Below, in pieces: positions 1-13,400 of a stretch of 64,000 bases of DNA. The stretch covers positions 332,393 through 396,392 of the forward strand of contig VWZL01002491.1 in NCBI GenBank assembly GCA_013396915.1. Direction: 5' to 3'. Below the pieces are notes generated by a model that was not told the DNA's origin, ran no database searches, and saw only the letters and a list, made by a program, of their open reading frames with translations. Each line of letters begins with the position of its first letter. The first letter of the stretch is position 1. The DNA comes from Stercorarius parasiticus. Taxonomy: Eukaryota; Chordata; Aves; Charadriiformes; Stercorariidae. Position numbers and translations under genes: made by a program.

Positions 1-63
1 CTCCTCCAAGCTTAGGAGCGATGCATCCCAGCAAAGAGGAAGTGAGGCAAAAACGCCAGGACG

Positions 64-270
64 ATGGTGTGGATGAACAAGGTGCTCCTGGACAATCTCA
101 AAAACAAAAAGGAAGCCTACAGAGGGTGGAAGCAAGGACAAGTAGCCTGGGAGGAATACAGAGAAATTGTCCGAGCAGCCAGGGATCAAGTTAGCAAAGC
201 TAAAGCCCAGAGTCAAATCTGGCTAGAGATGTCAAGGGCAACAACAAAACCCTCTACAGGCACCCTGTAG
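64..270 (+). pseudogene. CR1 ORF2 remnant, endonuclease-RT linker
   Basis: This 68-codon frame shows the basic and charged linker of CR1 ORF2, with the recognisable pieces [19 protein letters not shown] and VRAARDQV. It stops just after the first deletion junction at about 261-275, where the sequence has already left the CR1 consensus. It is a relic, not an independent gene. Confidence 0.85.
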
Positions 271-275
271 AGAAG

Positions 276-630
276 GGCTTGGGGGTGTTGGTGGATGAGA
301 AGCTCAACATGAGCCAGCAATGTGTGCTCACAGCCCAGAAAGCCAGTCGCATCCCAGGCTGCATCAAAAGAAGCGTGGCCAGCAGGTTGAGGGAGGTGAT
401 TCTACTCTGCTTTCATGGGACTCCACCTGGAGTACTGCGTCCAGCTCTGGAGCACCCAGCGTAAGAAAGACATGGACCTGTTGGAGCAGGTCATGAAGAT
501 GATCAAAAGGTTGGAGCACCTCTGCTATGAAGACAGGCTGAAAGAGTTGGGGGTTGTTCAGCCTGGAGAAGAGAAGGCTCTACAGATGTTCAGGGCCAGG
601 CTGGATGGGGCTTTGAGCAACCTGGTCTAG
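276..630 (+). pseudogene. CR1 ORF2 remnant, 3' reverse-transcriptase region and C-terminus
   Basis: Two overlapping frames (279-464 and 415-630) together cover the CR1 ORF2 3' portion. The first carries [14 protein letters not shown] and [16 protein letters not shown]. The second carries [20 protein letters not shown] and YEDRLKELGVVQPGEEKAL, so at least one frameshift separates them, near 415-440. The final residues (ARLDGALSNLV, stop at 628-630) come from the extreme C-terminus and are joined directly after the second deletion. Confidence 0.85.
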
Positions 631-730
631 TGGGAGGTGTCCCTGCCCATGGCAGGGGGCTTGGAACTAGATGATCTTTAATGTCCCTTCCAACCCAAAC
701 CATTCTATGATTCTATGATTCTATGATTAT

Positions 731-3700
731 AAATATAAAATCTATTTCTTTGGTGCATCAATAAAAACTTAGGTCAATAAAACAGCAAATAATTAAAATA
801 AGCCAATAGTCTCTCTCCAAAATTATAAAGAAGGAGAGATGACACTCAGTCTAGAGATGCAGACTATTACAGAACAGAGAACAGGATGATGCAGAGATAT
901 ATGTTTTCTTAAATATACATGTATGATGCCCAGATACTAATTTTATGCGACTAATAAACCGGCAGGAAAAAAACAGAATGCATAACTATGTTCCGTTTTA
1001 GCTAGACCAACATCCTTTCACATATTTACTTTTTTCTTTTGCAATATCTCTTTTAAGTTTCTTGTTTATATGTTTAGAAGTTTAAATATCTAACTAGTTA
1101 TGAATACATTCTCATTTCTACCTCTACCCCCACTTTTCTTAACCCAACATTCAGTACTTACGGTCTTTCTTCACTAAAGCCTGCTATATATATGAATCAG
1201 AAGCCCCACTTCTAAGTGAAGTCAGAAGAGAAATTAAGCCTTTTTATATAACATCAGTACCTGTTCCCTAGGTTATGCTTTTCTCTTTTCCTGGTTCTCT
1301 TTTGCTCAGTTGAAGGGTTCTTATTTTGTCTGTCGGTATTACTCCGTACATGCCTGCAAAATGCTGTGTGCAATACTCTTTAAATAGTTAATGACACATT
1401 TTATATAGCATGAAATACATACTTAGTGTAAGCATTATTCCAAAACAAATGCACTCTGCTCTACTAGCTACCTGACATTATACCACACATATAGCTCTTG
1501 AACTCATAAGTCACTGCTTTCCAGTTTGAACAGAGACCACACAAAGGACAAACAAGATTAATGACCTGGCCTAGCCCTCGGCTCTAAACAGAAGCAAGTT
1601 TCAAACCTTTTTTTTCTTTTTTTCCCCTCTTTCTGAGTATAAGAAAAGGTCCAATAAGAGGTGAAATACTGGACCAGAATATGCATGTCTGAGAAGACAA
1701 GGGGTTAAAACAGTCCTTAGCAAATGAGCCTCTGAAGTTCACCCTCGACTCTTCAGCCTCACTGCTACTGTGAGGCAGGAGCTTTTCAACTGGCACACGG
1801 ATATACTTGCTAATGCAGAACCAGATTCAGGTGTTTCCCTGTATTTTCCTTGTCTTTTCCCTCATGAGTACATGAGAAATGCTAGAACCCTCAACACGCC
1901 CACACAGGCCCTTAATAATATATACTCCATACATTACACTGTAAAATTCAATTTATATTGTTATTAACTTTTTCATTAATTCATCCTGCATTTTCAATCC
2001 TTTAGTATTCTGTAAATACCCTCCAACATGAAAAAGGCCATAAGGGATTCAACACAAAGATATGTAATATATGTGCTCACAGTAACCATCTTCTGTACGT
2101 CTTAATTACAGTATATTTTCATCAACATCTTTAACAATTTTCTACAAGAAAATCTTTACTCATCTTTGTAGCCCAACTGACTTTATATTGGGTTATTTTG
2201 CAGGTATGAAGTGACTGCGCAAGCAGGGAACTCACTTAACCCTGGTGCATGTCTGCAACTATTTCAGTGCGTATTGAGACAGGTACACACATGAGCCCAC
2301 TCTACATATGAAAAACCCTAACCTATGGTTTTGTTCCCAAGGTTCAGAACAATTGAGCAATATCATTAAATATAGTACTTTATAAAAACTATTCATTATT
2401 TCATATATATTAATGTGCCTCTTACGATCTGTAGTCCTTTTTTTTTTTATTTTAATCAAAGAAAATTAGAAATAGAACCAAGAAAGCCTTGCTACTGAAA
2501 ACCCCCACCCAAAGCTAATTGTCTTGTAGAACACTTAATGAGTCGTTATTCATTATGATGGTGAGTACAGGGAAGGCAGATGGCATGGTAATTTTATTGA
2601 TTCTGTGATCCTACTGTAGCTTGCTGATTAAGTAGGATTGAACGCCACAGTTAGCGTGGCCAGAATTACGTGAAATTCTGTTTTGATGCAAGGATATCAG
2701 AGAGTAACTTTCAGATAGCACTACTGGAGAGGCTTCCTGAACATGAAATTTTGCTATCTTCATCTATATTTACAGCAGCATAATATTGCATGCAGTCTTG
2801 CAGGATGTACATTCCACAACTTCCACCACAAAATTATTTCCACTGAAGTTGCTCTATTAATTATTATATTTTATTTAGTTCTTGATTTTAATATCCAAGT
2901 GTTATTTTTAACTACTAAGTTAGATTCACCTTACCTAGTCATAGCCATGTTAGATATCCTCTGCGGTTTAATAGAGAGACACTCATATAGGTATATATAC
3001 CTTCAGAGACCATTCAGCTCACTGTCTTAATAGGAAACCACCGTTACTGGGCGCTCTACCACTTTTACCTGCTTGATAAATGGGAAAATTTTGCTGTGTG
3101 AAAGTAACATATCCTGTAAATAATTCAGAAATTATATGCCTTGATCCTGAATTATTTTGAAATGCTCTAATATTCTCATTTCTCTTTGTGCTTTAAAGCA
3201 TTTAGTGGCCTTATCCAAGAATGATGCAATCAGAGTTTCATAAACTTATTGTACAATACCTCGATACCTCAAAGTGTGGGATTTAGTTGGCTTTAATAAT
3301 AATGATGACGGAATTTATCACACTACTAAGCTATTCTTTCTGTATTGCCCAATATATCACTAGAGCTGTATGAAGACCTTGAAGGCGTTATTCATAGCCT
3401 TTCCACTGCTGGTAATTCACTGGCACCTTTTTCTGCATTAAGTAATTTATATATTATCCTGTTGTTCCTGTTTTTGGGGGGGGTTTTTTTGGTGGTGTTT
3501 TCTTTTTCCTGGTTTATTTTGTTCAATACCCCTTGAGATGTATAATTTAGCTCTTTCTAGAGATCTGGTTGCAGCTGCTCTCATTATTAGATCTCCTTTG
3601 ATATGAAGAAGAGTTTAAACTATTTAAAGCATGGGATCAGACACTACAGCAACAACAGATTATCTCTAGCTTCCAATGTGTCATAAAACCTGTAAGACAT

Positions 3701-6700
3701 ACATGTCCATTGTATATTATAATCTGCACACAAGTGCTTGAACAGTGATTTTTCTGATATGCACATACATTGATCCATGCACATTGATATATACAGGAAT
3801 TGCACAAAGAACTGCTATTTTTTGAACCTTTGAATTTTAATCTGATTACTCAGGTACAATGCAGACAATGAGACAAATGAAGAATGAGGAAACTACATGT
3901 TCTATCAGTCAATACAAAATTGAGAAATTTAGTTTTTATCACTGCTAAACTTCCTTAATGTTTTTCATTGATCATTCTAATTTATAATGTAGTTCTAATT
4001 TCTGCATTAATCCAAGCAAAATTTAATTTAAAATAGTTGTTACTCTAGAGAAGTATAATTGAATTGTTAGCATCCTCTTCATCCTCTAGAAGAAAATGTA
4101 AGGTCTACTGTGCTACACCTAACTCATTATGATGGTAACATTTATCGACTTTCCAGATTTTCAGGATGTTTAATTCTACAAATTGTTCCTTCATTGATAA
4201 AGTCCCTTTTTAAACGATGAGTCACAATGAATTCTGGGGTTTTTTTCCTAATAAATTCATTTTTATCAATGTTTCATCTGAATCTACATGACCAATCTAT
4301 ATAAAACCTATCTGAAACCACATATTAATTTTAAGCAGTTTAATTGTGTCGAACTAGCTGTCACTTGTATATTTAGAAGATTAGCACTTAGAAATAAACA
4401 ATGCAGTTGAAATTCTGTAAAGTTATGGGTATTTTCTGCAGGGAGCACTCAGATCTCCACTGGGACATATGGTCTCTCCTAGAGAAGTTTTTCCCTTGCA
4501 TAGCCTTTGGCCAAAGCCCACCATCTGTAGTTTCAACTCTTCTTCCAGCTGCTAATAAAGGTGAAGTATAGAACATATGCTGCAGAAAGAGTAACACTTA
4601 CATAAGTTTGTTTGGTTTTTTTGATATTCAGAGACATTTTTCAACAAAATATTTGTTAATGTAAAGCTTGGAAACAAGTAAAACTCACGTTTGATCGAAT
4701 TCAGATCTTAAAAACATAGGAATACAACTCTAATTGAACTCCATTAGAGCATAGACTAGTTATTTCTGAAAAGAATTAGCTTTCTTGATTTTGGAGAAAA
4801 TATAATGCAGAACGGTACAGGCATTTCCTTCCTATATTTCAGACATATGTATATAAAAAATGAAATCCGTGGTCTCTCATTGTCAACTGAGAATCAGTAT
4901 TGTTGACGTATCATTTAAACAAATATGTTTGACACACCATCAGTTTTATCCTAGAATGATCCCAATGAGCTTGAAAATAGCTATATGCAAGTAGTAGAGG
5001 ATTCTAAAATTACTTGGCAAGACATAATTACTGAACACACTACTTCCATCCACCTAAATATCATTGTTTTAACCTAGCTTAAGTCATAAGGGAAACCAAC
5101 TGCATAGCAAACATATGTCTGCCGCACAAAGCTTCCACATCATTTCAAATAACTTGGCACAGTTCATAGCATCTGCTCCCAGGAAGCCCAGGAAAGAAGC
5201 AGCAGGTAGTGTTGCAGGACAGGAATGAAGTGAATTAGTAGAGCTACAGGTATGCTAACAAACTTGCATAATCGCTTCTGCCTAGACTATGCACGGTTAC
5301 ATACAGTGAAAGCAGTCCACGAGTACCAAAATTCATTACACACAAGAAAAAATTATTATAGCAATATAATCTAATATAACCTAATGGCTGAATCAGCATG
5401 GTTGCACATCTCAAGCATTTCTATTTGCTTTTGACCCTGAACGAAGTGAAAGTTGTGGGACTAAAAACTTTAGAGATTTTTAAATACTAATGGCTGAAAC
5501 ACACCACAATAAGAAATGGAGGAATAGCATTTGAAATATAAGCCTGCAAAGGTGATGTAAGGCAAAGTAACAAGACAGAGCAGAACAGCAGGATATAACG
5601 TGTGAAAAAAGAGGTGTATTCTTTCACATATTGAGAAACATTCAAAATTATACATCTGCTGTGTTGTTGAACCCAACTCCTGTTTCAAAAAGCTTATTCC
5701 GTCCATGCTTTGCACATAGCAAAGAACAGCAATTACTTTTAAAAAAAACTGTATATAGTAAATAGAAGCTGATTATGAAGTAACTAGATAAATACATTTT
5801 TACTGCCAAGAAGCACATCATAGGTAAATTTGAAAACAATAGGAAAAAAAAAACATTTTAAGCTCTAATTTCAACAATTAATTTCCTTTCATAAAGTTTC
5901 TCCTTGTTGTAAGACTATAAACACCTTCGTTTCTTTTTCATTTCCTTAAAACATGAACAGGGAATACGCTAAACATCCTTCCTCCCTCATTGCTCTCTTC
6001 AGAGCACTTACGTTTATATACTTCTTCCAGGAAATGTATTTGACAAAGCATCAGTAACACTTCTATTTTCATAGCACTTCCAGAAACGATGTTCCAAGCC
6101 ATCAACAGCATTTTAAGAACTAAGTCCTCATCTTGGGACTCAGGAGAAGAAAAAAATAAATACACCCCCCAAGAAAACCCCCAAACTAAAAAAATCCAAA
6201 TAAATAACAGATAGTCACCAGGACAAAAGAAGAAGAAGAAAGAACACTCAGCTGAGCTTATTTCCAATATAAGTCAACTGAGTTTGCCCTCATCATCATT
6301 ACCCAATACTTTTTAATCTCTTAAATGGATTTTTGAAGGTTAAAAAGATACATTTTTTGGCTCTTAATAATAAAAGTTAGCCTTAAAGCATATTTTCTGG
6401 TTTATAGGACCATTTTGGGCACATACCATGCATCTTATTATTCGTTACAAGTAAAGTGTTCATTTTGGCAACAGCTCCAATGAATTCTGCAATAGTAAAC
6501 TGGTCACCTGTGCAGTGCCACATTATTGTCTAAACTTTTTTGTCATGACCATTTTGTATCATATCATTGTAGGCAATTATTTAAAGGATTCTAAAAGCAT
6601 ATTTAGGTACCTCCTGTTTAGGAAGTATTGTATAAGAATGGCTGCAATGGTTTTGTACAACGATCTAGCACAGATCCGATAAAGTAGATTACCACAACAA

Positions 6701-7306
6701 ATGCTTCCAGATAATGCAAATGCTGCCTTAAAATGAGCTGGGACCATTTCCAAAGTGAACACCTTCCTAACGAAGCAGACACATTCACTCCCATGTTTCA
6801 TCTGACAGGCATTCTGGGAAATGCTAATATTTCATTTGAACCCTGGACAGCACATCATTGGGATTCACGGTGCAAAGGAACTTAACTAGAAGTTAGTGCA
6901 CTAACTATCAAATTGAACTGAGGATACTCACTGGTATGTCCTATATAGCCTCATTTATAGCAACTTGAACTGAAACTCTAGAAGTGTCTGCATTTGAAAT
7001 CGTTTTGCCCTACAAGACAAGGTTGAAGAATATTGGTATGCACACATATTGTTTCAGGAAGTGCTAATGAGATACAGCATTGTACACCAACCTAGTTGGA
7101 TCACTGTGCTTTTTATTTGGGATACCACATCAAATTCCAAACAAAACTTCCTCATTAAACATTGGCCCTGAACTTAACATCAACTTGACTGAGTAGCCCC
7201 TTGTATTCATCTGCTGTGCCATTATTTTGGATCTGTGTGGGTGCATTTGTCCAAGCAGACGGTGTTGGACGAGGACAGACACAATGCTCACCAACACGAG
7301 CCTTAC
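731..7306. other. ATRNL1 intron, 3' side of the identified exon
   Basis: AT-rich sequence with no frame above 110 codons and no segment I recognise as coding. I looked on the minus strand for the last ATRNL1 exon (LAIASALIDISQ-type peptide and an NRKHL-type end) and did not find it, so it probably lies left of the window. The only local oddity is a G8 run at 3476-3483 between T runs. Everything else looks like ordinary intron. Confidence 0.6.
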
Positions 7307-7421
7307 CTGACTGACCAGGGGGTGGGACTCCTGATGATCCTCTGGGCAGACATAAAAATACTGTGAGGACTGCGGCTCTGTTTCCAGAACATGGTTCAAT
7401 GGCAATCGGCTTAGGAGCACC
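7307..7421 (-). CDS. ATRNL1: Internal coding exon of attractin-like 1 (cytoplasmic tail)
   Basis: This 115-bp exon is read on the minus strand. Its acceptor is a pyrimidine run ending ctttttcag at 7422-7430, and its donor is CAG|GTAAGG at 7301-7309. The open frame begins GAPKPIAIEPC, continues through GNRAAVLTVFLCLPRG and ends PPPGQS plus one base (38 codons, phase 0 in, phase 1 out). In known attractin-family proteins this block lies in the cytoplasmic tail, after the transmembrane helix and the MASRPFA-type motif. The version with AVLTVFLCLPRG fits ATRNL1; as I recall it, ATRN has AVLSVFVRLPRG. ATRNL1 is a large single-pass membrane protein with CUB, EGF-like, kelch and PSI domains; it has been reported to bind the melanocortin-4 receptor tail. 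A longer overlapping minus-strand frame (7130-7453) is out of phase with the real one and should not be annotated. I am sure of the family and fairly sure of the paralogue. Confidence 0.9.
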
Positions 7422-10400
7422 CTGAAAAAGGAAGGAAGATACCTATGTAACATCAGAGATTTCCATTACATTTTTACTTGTACATTTTTAATTTATTTTA
7501 AAGTTCACTGTAACAAGAGGAAGATTTTTTTTCCCAATCAGTTCTTTGCATTTAAACAGATTGTCCTAGCCATAATTGACTTAAAAATGGGCTTTAACAG
7601 CCCACACTGCAAACCTAACCAAACAGAAAAAATGAAATGTTCATAAAGACAACAAAATTATACTCAATTTTATAGCTCACTAAACGTAGTGATATCAAAT
7701 TCTTAAAGCTTAGAAAACAGCAAAACCTTTTCGTATACACACTGGTATCTGAGAGTACCAGAATTTCCCCTATTCTAATAAGAAGATGCCGTGTGAAAGA
7801 ACTGTGCTTCAACAGCATCCATTACCTAGTCCTCCTTATGCCAAAGCCATAAAATGAGAGCAAATCTATATTACAGATACATAAGGATAGCCAATCCCCC
7901 TCGAGCCTCCCAGGCCAGTAAGTCTGCCTTCTCTGTGTCTGTACTGTTAAGCAAATGATTTCTTTGAAGCAGGTCCTTCCTGAATTTTTTTTGCACATGC
8001 AGAAAACAGGTGCAGTGTTACTATATTTAAATAAACTCAGAAACTCTCTGAAAATGTTGCTTGTGCGATTATCATCTTACTTTGTCTTATATACAGCTAT
8101 GATAAGAGTGGTTTTGCTGGCGGGAGGTATGTGCTGTTACCAAGCATCTCTCTCTTATTAGCTATATATATCTTTTAATTTGCAGTTAGCTTTCGACTTA
8201 ATGGTTGCTGCCATATTGTTCTCAAGTTGCCAAGACTGAGGACACTATGAGCTGGAAAAATGCAGAGCAGCCTACAAAGCCATAGACTAATAAGTTTCTA
8301 ATATGACAATTTACAGTGTTTCCATATTCACATGTTTCCATGTTTTGTGTCACTAAAAGATAGGCATTTCACTTTGGAGAGCTTAAAAGTTTAGTCAAGT
8401 ACTGCAGCTACTTCTAAAAACATTAGGTCAAAATCAGCATAAGCATTTGTTTTGGGTTTTATTTGTTTGTAAATTTTTAGAATGTCTATCATGTTCCAAG
8501 GCAAAATACGAGTTTGATGTTTTGATCCAAAATTCAAAGCCATAAAACTTTAAGTTTACATGCAAAATGCAATGTATACGTAAATGTCAACTGACTCAAG
8601 TATACTAAGAAAACTGATAGTTTAGCCAAGTTAAATACAATGCAAAGTACTAGATATAAAGAAAACAAAGGTGCTTCCATCATGTAAAGCAATTATCATT
8701 TTCTGTTTTTCTACCTCCAAGTAACCAACATTTATTACTGCTCAGTGAAGATAAGGAAACAGAGAATACAGCAATAAATCGAACAATAGATAAATATACG
8801 TATTTTTTACTTCATGGTCATATTTGAAAGGCATTTCTCTAGATTCATTTGAGATGATAGCATTAAAATAACTTGGGTGAGGAATGTCATCTAATTTAAA
8901 ATTGCCATGACATAATGAATGACAACTTATATTCACTAAAACCTTAACAAACAATGCAACATAAAAATAAAACTGCAAAAGCTTCAGCAAAAAAACCCCC
9001 AAACTTTTCAAAAAAACAATGTAAGAAATATTTTCTAAACTGAATGCACTGGATTTGTAGCATTTAATAATCATTTTTTTATAATGTACTTGTTGAATTT
9101 AGGCCAAAGGAACAGATGAAGAGAATAGATTCTGAACTTGTGTAAGCTGATCTAGATCTGTCGACTTCCATGTTGCTATTATTGGCAAAATATTTAGACA
9201 GACCTTGCCGGATGGTATGATTCTACACTAAAAGCAATGCAGAAAAGGGGGATAACAGAATAAGAATCTTAGTCATATTAGCAGCATTAATTGCACATGC
9301 ACAGAAGTAGTACCAGTGGATTACCGGAAAAGAATGGTGTGGGAGAATTTTCTTATTAAGGCTTGTTTGACTTACATATGTTGAAGCACAAGGTAAAAAA
9401 ACCATACAAAAATAATGGTAATTCCTCTGATCACAGCATTTAATATAGAAAAGGGTCTTGATGGGATCGTTTGGATTAGCATTTAGTCTGTGCCCCAGGC
9501 AGTTTAAATTTAATCAGACAAGTGTAGCCATAGAATAATATAATATAACATACCATGACTGACAGCAGTCTGGTGTAGACCTCTCTGCTTACTTCTCCCA
9601 CTATTGCACCCTTTCATTCACTCCTACCTGTTGTGCTTGCAGCGGTCAAAATCTAAGGCTTCCCAACTGCCACACACTCATATCATACCTCCTGTTGGAC
9701 CTAAATACATGACTCTTCATTTCAGCACCTCTACCTATATGTCTCTTCCCCAACAACCCAGACAGGGACGCAGCTCCATGCTAGTTCAGTTCATCTCACT
9801 TCGACCATGTGCTTCCTACCTCACCCTGCACTGGCCCTTCTCCTGCATCTCCAGTGCAAAACAGAGTTTCCAGTTCTTGGCAAGTTTTGCATCAGGAGCT
9901 GTGAATGGAGCAGACCAGGTGCTCTTCATGTCCATGGACAGAGTGCCATAAACTGGGGAGGTGCTTAGTCAGTGACTCCCATGCACTCACTAATATGACA
10001 AATAGATTTTACAAATAAATACCTTTGCATGGGCCACCTTCCGCTATATACTAGAACAGCAGCACCTGAAACCTGATACAACATTTACGATTAAAGTAGT
10101 TGGTATTACTAATGCAAGCAATAGAGCATTTAAGTCATCTTTCCTGATTTGTCACTAGGGCAAATAAAATAACATGATTCCTTTCTATTTGAAAAGGCAG
10201 GCAAAATGAAATCTTCATTTAAAAAAGTAATTCAGAATACAGTTTATGCAGACACACAACTGAAAGGAACAAATTTACCAGTATGCCTTTTAATTTTGTG
10301 AATAATCACTTTATTATAAATAAATATGATGATATTTTCTACTGCTATGTAATATAAAACCTTTCATTAACAGGCCCCATCCTCTTCTGTTTGAAGTTTA

Positions 10401-13400
10401 TACTAATGCTTTTCAAAACATAATTGGAGGAAATTATTCCTGATAAATATTTTTCAGAGGACTTCATCCAAAAATCAAATACAGTAAGAATTTTGTATTT
10501 GTGCTTATTATTTTTTCGTTTTAGAACATTATGACTGAAAAAGCAGAAGCCTTATCCTACCTCACATCATTCAGATTCACTAGAAAAACATGGAGGCATA
10601 GAGCAAATGATAATAATTTAGATACCCTAAGGTTTGTCAGTTGTTTAAAGATAAACACATAACCATGAATCAAAGTTATTTCACAGTGACATAACATGTT
10701 CTCTGAAATGTGCCATTTATCATGCATTTTCCATGGGTTTTTTGGAAGAGATAAGGCGCATGTTTGTTTGCCCAAAGCACTTAGCTACCATGATTTACTT
10801 GCTAGAATTATCTTTTTTTTTTTCCCCCTGTACAGAAGGTGACTTACGTTTTTGCCAAAAAGCACAAATGACAATCACAGAGTTAATAAAACTTTATCAG
10901 TGGAAGACAGAATAACCAAACACTTCTTTATTAAACAACTCTTATATTTCTTTTCTTACACACACTAGGACAGAGAGAAAGAAGTATGTCAGTTGGGAAG
11001 CTGAAAAAGGAAGGGGAAGAAAACCAGGAAGAAATAAAAGGGTGAAAGAGCATGTATTATTATTGATAGCGAGAAAAGAATAGTATGTCATGGATGTAGA
11101 AAAAAGAAACAAGTGGAGAGGGAAGGGAATAAAACAGAGAATAAAAGGGGGGGAAAAAGGTATAAGGTTTTATCGACCATTTAAATTTGTAGTCATACAT
11201 TTATTCACAGAAAACACGTGTCAGAAGTCATCTTCCCAGGGTCCTAGATTTTTATCAGAGACAAGGTTCTCCATTCTCCATATTTTTTTTCTGAAAATCC
11301 TATAAAGACCTTGCCAAAGTCCAGCTGCCTGGGTGAGTTTGTGAATTACTGAGCTTTGGGAATATTCTTTGCTCACCCTTGATCTGTTTCTATAAGAAAC
11401 AAATTTTGGCTGGATTTTTTTTTCCTATATAAAGGACAGGTGACAATACTACCATTAACTAGCATAAAAACATATGTCAATGTATGCCATATTCATACCT
11501 GTATTAAAAGTATTTCTTTCTAAGTAACTTAGCACATCTGCTTTATGATGACAATAAAGTAACAAAAACAGGTTTGGTTTTTTTTTTTTACTTAAGTACT
11601 GAAAAACACAGCAAATCTTGTACCGCGTTATTCGTCTATTTAGGAATAACACAAATAAGCAGCTTTAAGAGTCCAGACCAAGAAGAAGCTGGGAAGTGTA
11701 TTTTGTGACTCTCAGTGGGGCAGATGGGCAGCAGAAGACAGCAGCATGAAGAGGTGAGGAGAGCTGGAGAACACAACAATGACTAAGGGGATGTTCATGG
11801 ATCTGCTGTAAGGGTTCAGAATCTCTTGGGGGAAACGCACTGAAACTTTAGCATCTATTTTTTCATTCACCTATCAATGATATATTTAATACTGTGAATA
11901 CCGGAAGATGAAAAGTGTAAAGTGTTTGGGCTCTATCTGTATTCCAAGAAGTGGTGTCTCACAGAAGTGCGGTCTCAAAGAAGTGCTATAAAACTTTGGA
12001 TTTTTAGTACTAAGTAATATCTATATATATTTTCTGTTCAGCATTCTGAGTTAGGTGCATCCAATTTTTAAAAGTGCATTATTATACCATAAGACAAATA
12101 GATCACGTAAGACTAAATGGTTCCAAACTCATGCCAAAAAAGCAATTAGAAAATTGAATCAAGGAATTAAGGATTAATGTGAGCATGTTACACCTGTCAG
12201 CAGTAATAATTATTTTGACAAGAACAAAATAAAGTTTGACAGTGTGCACAAATACAGATCTAATATATAAATCAAGTATTAAAATGCAAACAACTATGCA
12301 TTAATCACTGTAATGTTTCCTAACTAAAATGGTCTTAGTAGTACTTATGAGAATTCATTATAAATAAACCTTCGTCTCTTCTTCCTAAAAAACCAGCTTG
12401 ACTTACACTTTTTGTTTTAGAAATAAATTATGCCGATTTCAACTTAGTTTTTAATCACATTATTAAAACAGAATTAATCTGGTGAATTCTACATAAACTA
12501 AGCTTGATGGCTTGGCAAATAAACAATCAAATATGTTGTTATGACAGGATTAGTACCAGACTCAGAATGTAAATAGCCACTTTTCTGAAGTTCAGTGTGC
12601 AAGACTTCAGAGGGGAGAAAGGAAAACAAGAAACAAGACTGTGCCCTCTGAAGAGGTAAAGGATGTAGAAAAGCAGGAAAGGTAAAATTTAGACTGTTAT
12701 ATTACAAGTATTCACATCTTTGTTTCTCTTAGCTTTAGGTTCTTCTCCTGAATTCTTTGGTTATATCCTGAGTTTCTTGATTTATTTCTGATAAGCAAGT
12801 CTCAGATTCAGAACAGCACTTGAGTACCTAAATTGGATTTTGGTCAAATTTAGTTACCTACATACAAACTCAAAAGCCTCAAAATCCTGTTAATCTTATT
12901 TTCAATGTTAAAATTTTCCCAATAGCTGAAGCTCTCCTCTCCCTGCCCAGGACATCCTCATCTGCCTTATACCCAACTCAGGATTCACTGGCTGCCCTGC
13001 ATGTAGAGCTGTTTTCAAAACATGTTATCAAATGGGGCTTTACAATACAGTTGTAGCCACTCTTTTTAAAAAAAAATCATAATTGAAGGCAGTGGTAGCT
13101 CTTTTCTTCATGGAAGGAGAATTAATCCTGGTTTTCCTATTCTGCTTATACCAAATGCTCATTTGAGGGGAAATACTCTAGCCTATAATTAAAGATGCAG
13201 AGTAAAATGCTGTGATTGTTCTGACCATTTTCAGTGCAGTAAAGGCAGATTTTTCAGCAGTGTAAAAGAGGACAAGAAAATTCTTCCTCTCAAACTCACA
13301 GAATTCCATTGATATCATTTGTTGGTGGCTTTTTTGCCATTTTGCTGGAGAAACTCCAAATGCCCTAGTACAGCTACCCTTCCAAGAGAAGAAGATGGGA

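Larger units (their letters stand above)
1..730 (+). mobile_element. CR1 LINE fragment with two internal deletions
   Basis: Bases 1 to about 265 encode the region of CR1 ORF2 between endonuclease and reverse transcriptase ([18 protein letters not shown]). Without a break the sequence then jumps at about 261-275 to the 3' part of the reverse transcriptase region ([42 protein letters not shown]). A second deletion at about 580-587 removes roughly 200 bp that are present in the other CR1 copy at 31487-31918. The 3' UTR is typical (ggtgtccctgcccatggcag, tcccttccaacccaaacc) and ends in about three ATTCTATG octamers at 703-728. Frames are broken between 270 and 464, so the element is dead. It runs antisense to ATRNL1 and probably continues past the left edge. 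Confidence 0.95.

Noticed and set aside
7130..7453. 107-codon minus-strand frame over the ATRNL1 exon
   Set aside because: It is in a different phase from the conserved attractin peptide and runs through both splice sites; it is a shadow of the real exon.
9604..9951. 115-codon plus-strand frame in a GC-richer patch
   Set aside because: No motif, no credible flanking splice sites and no polyadenylation context that I could tie to it.
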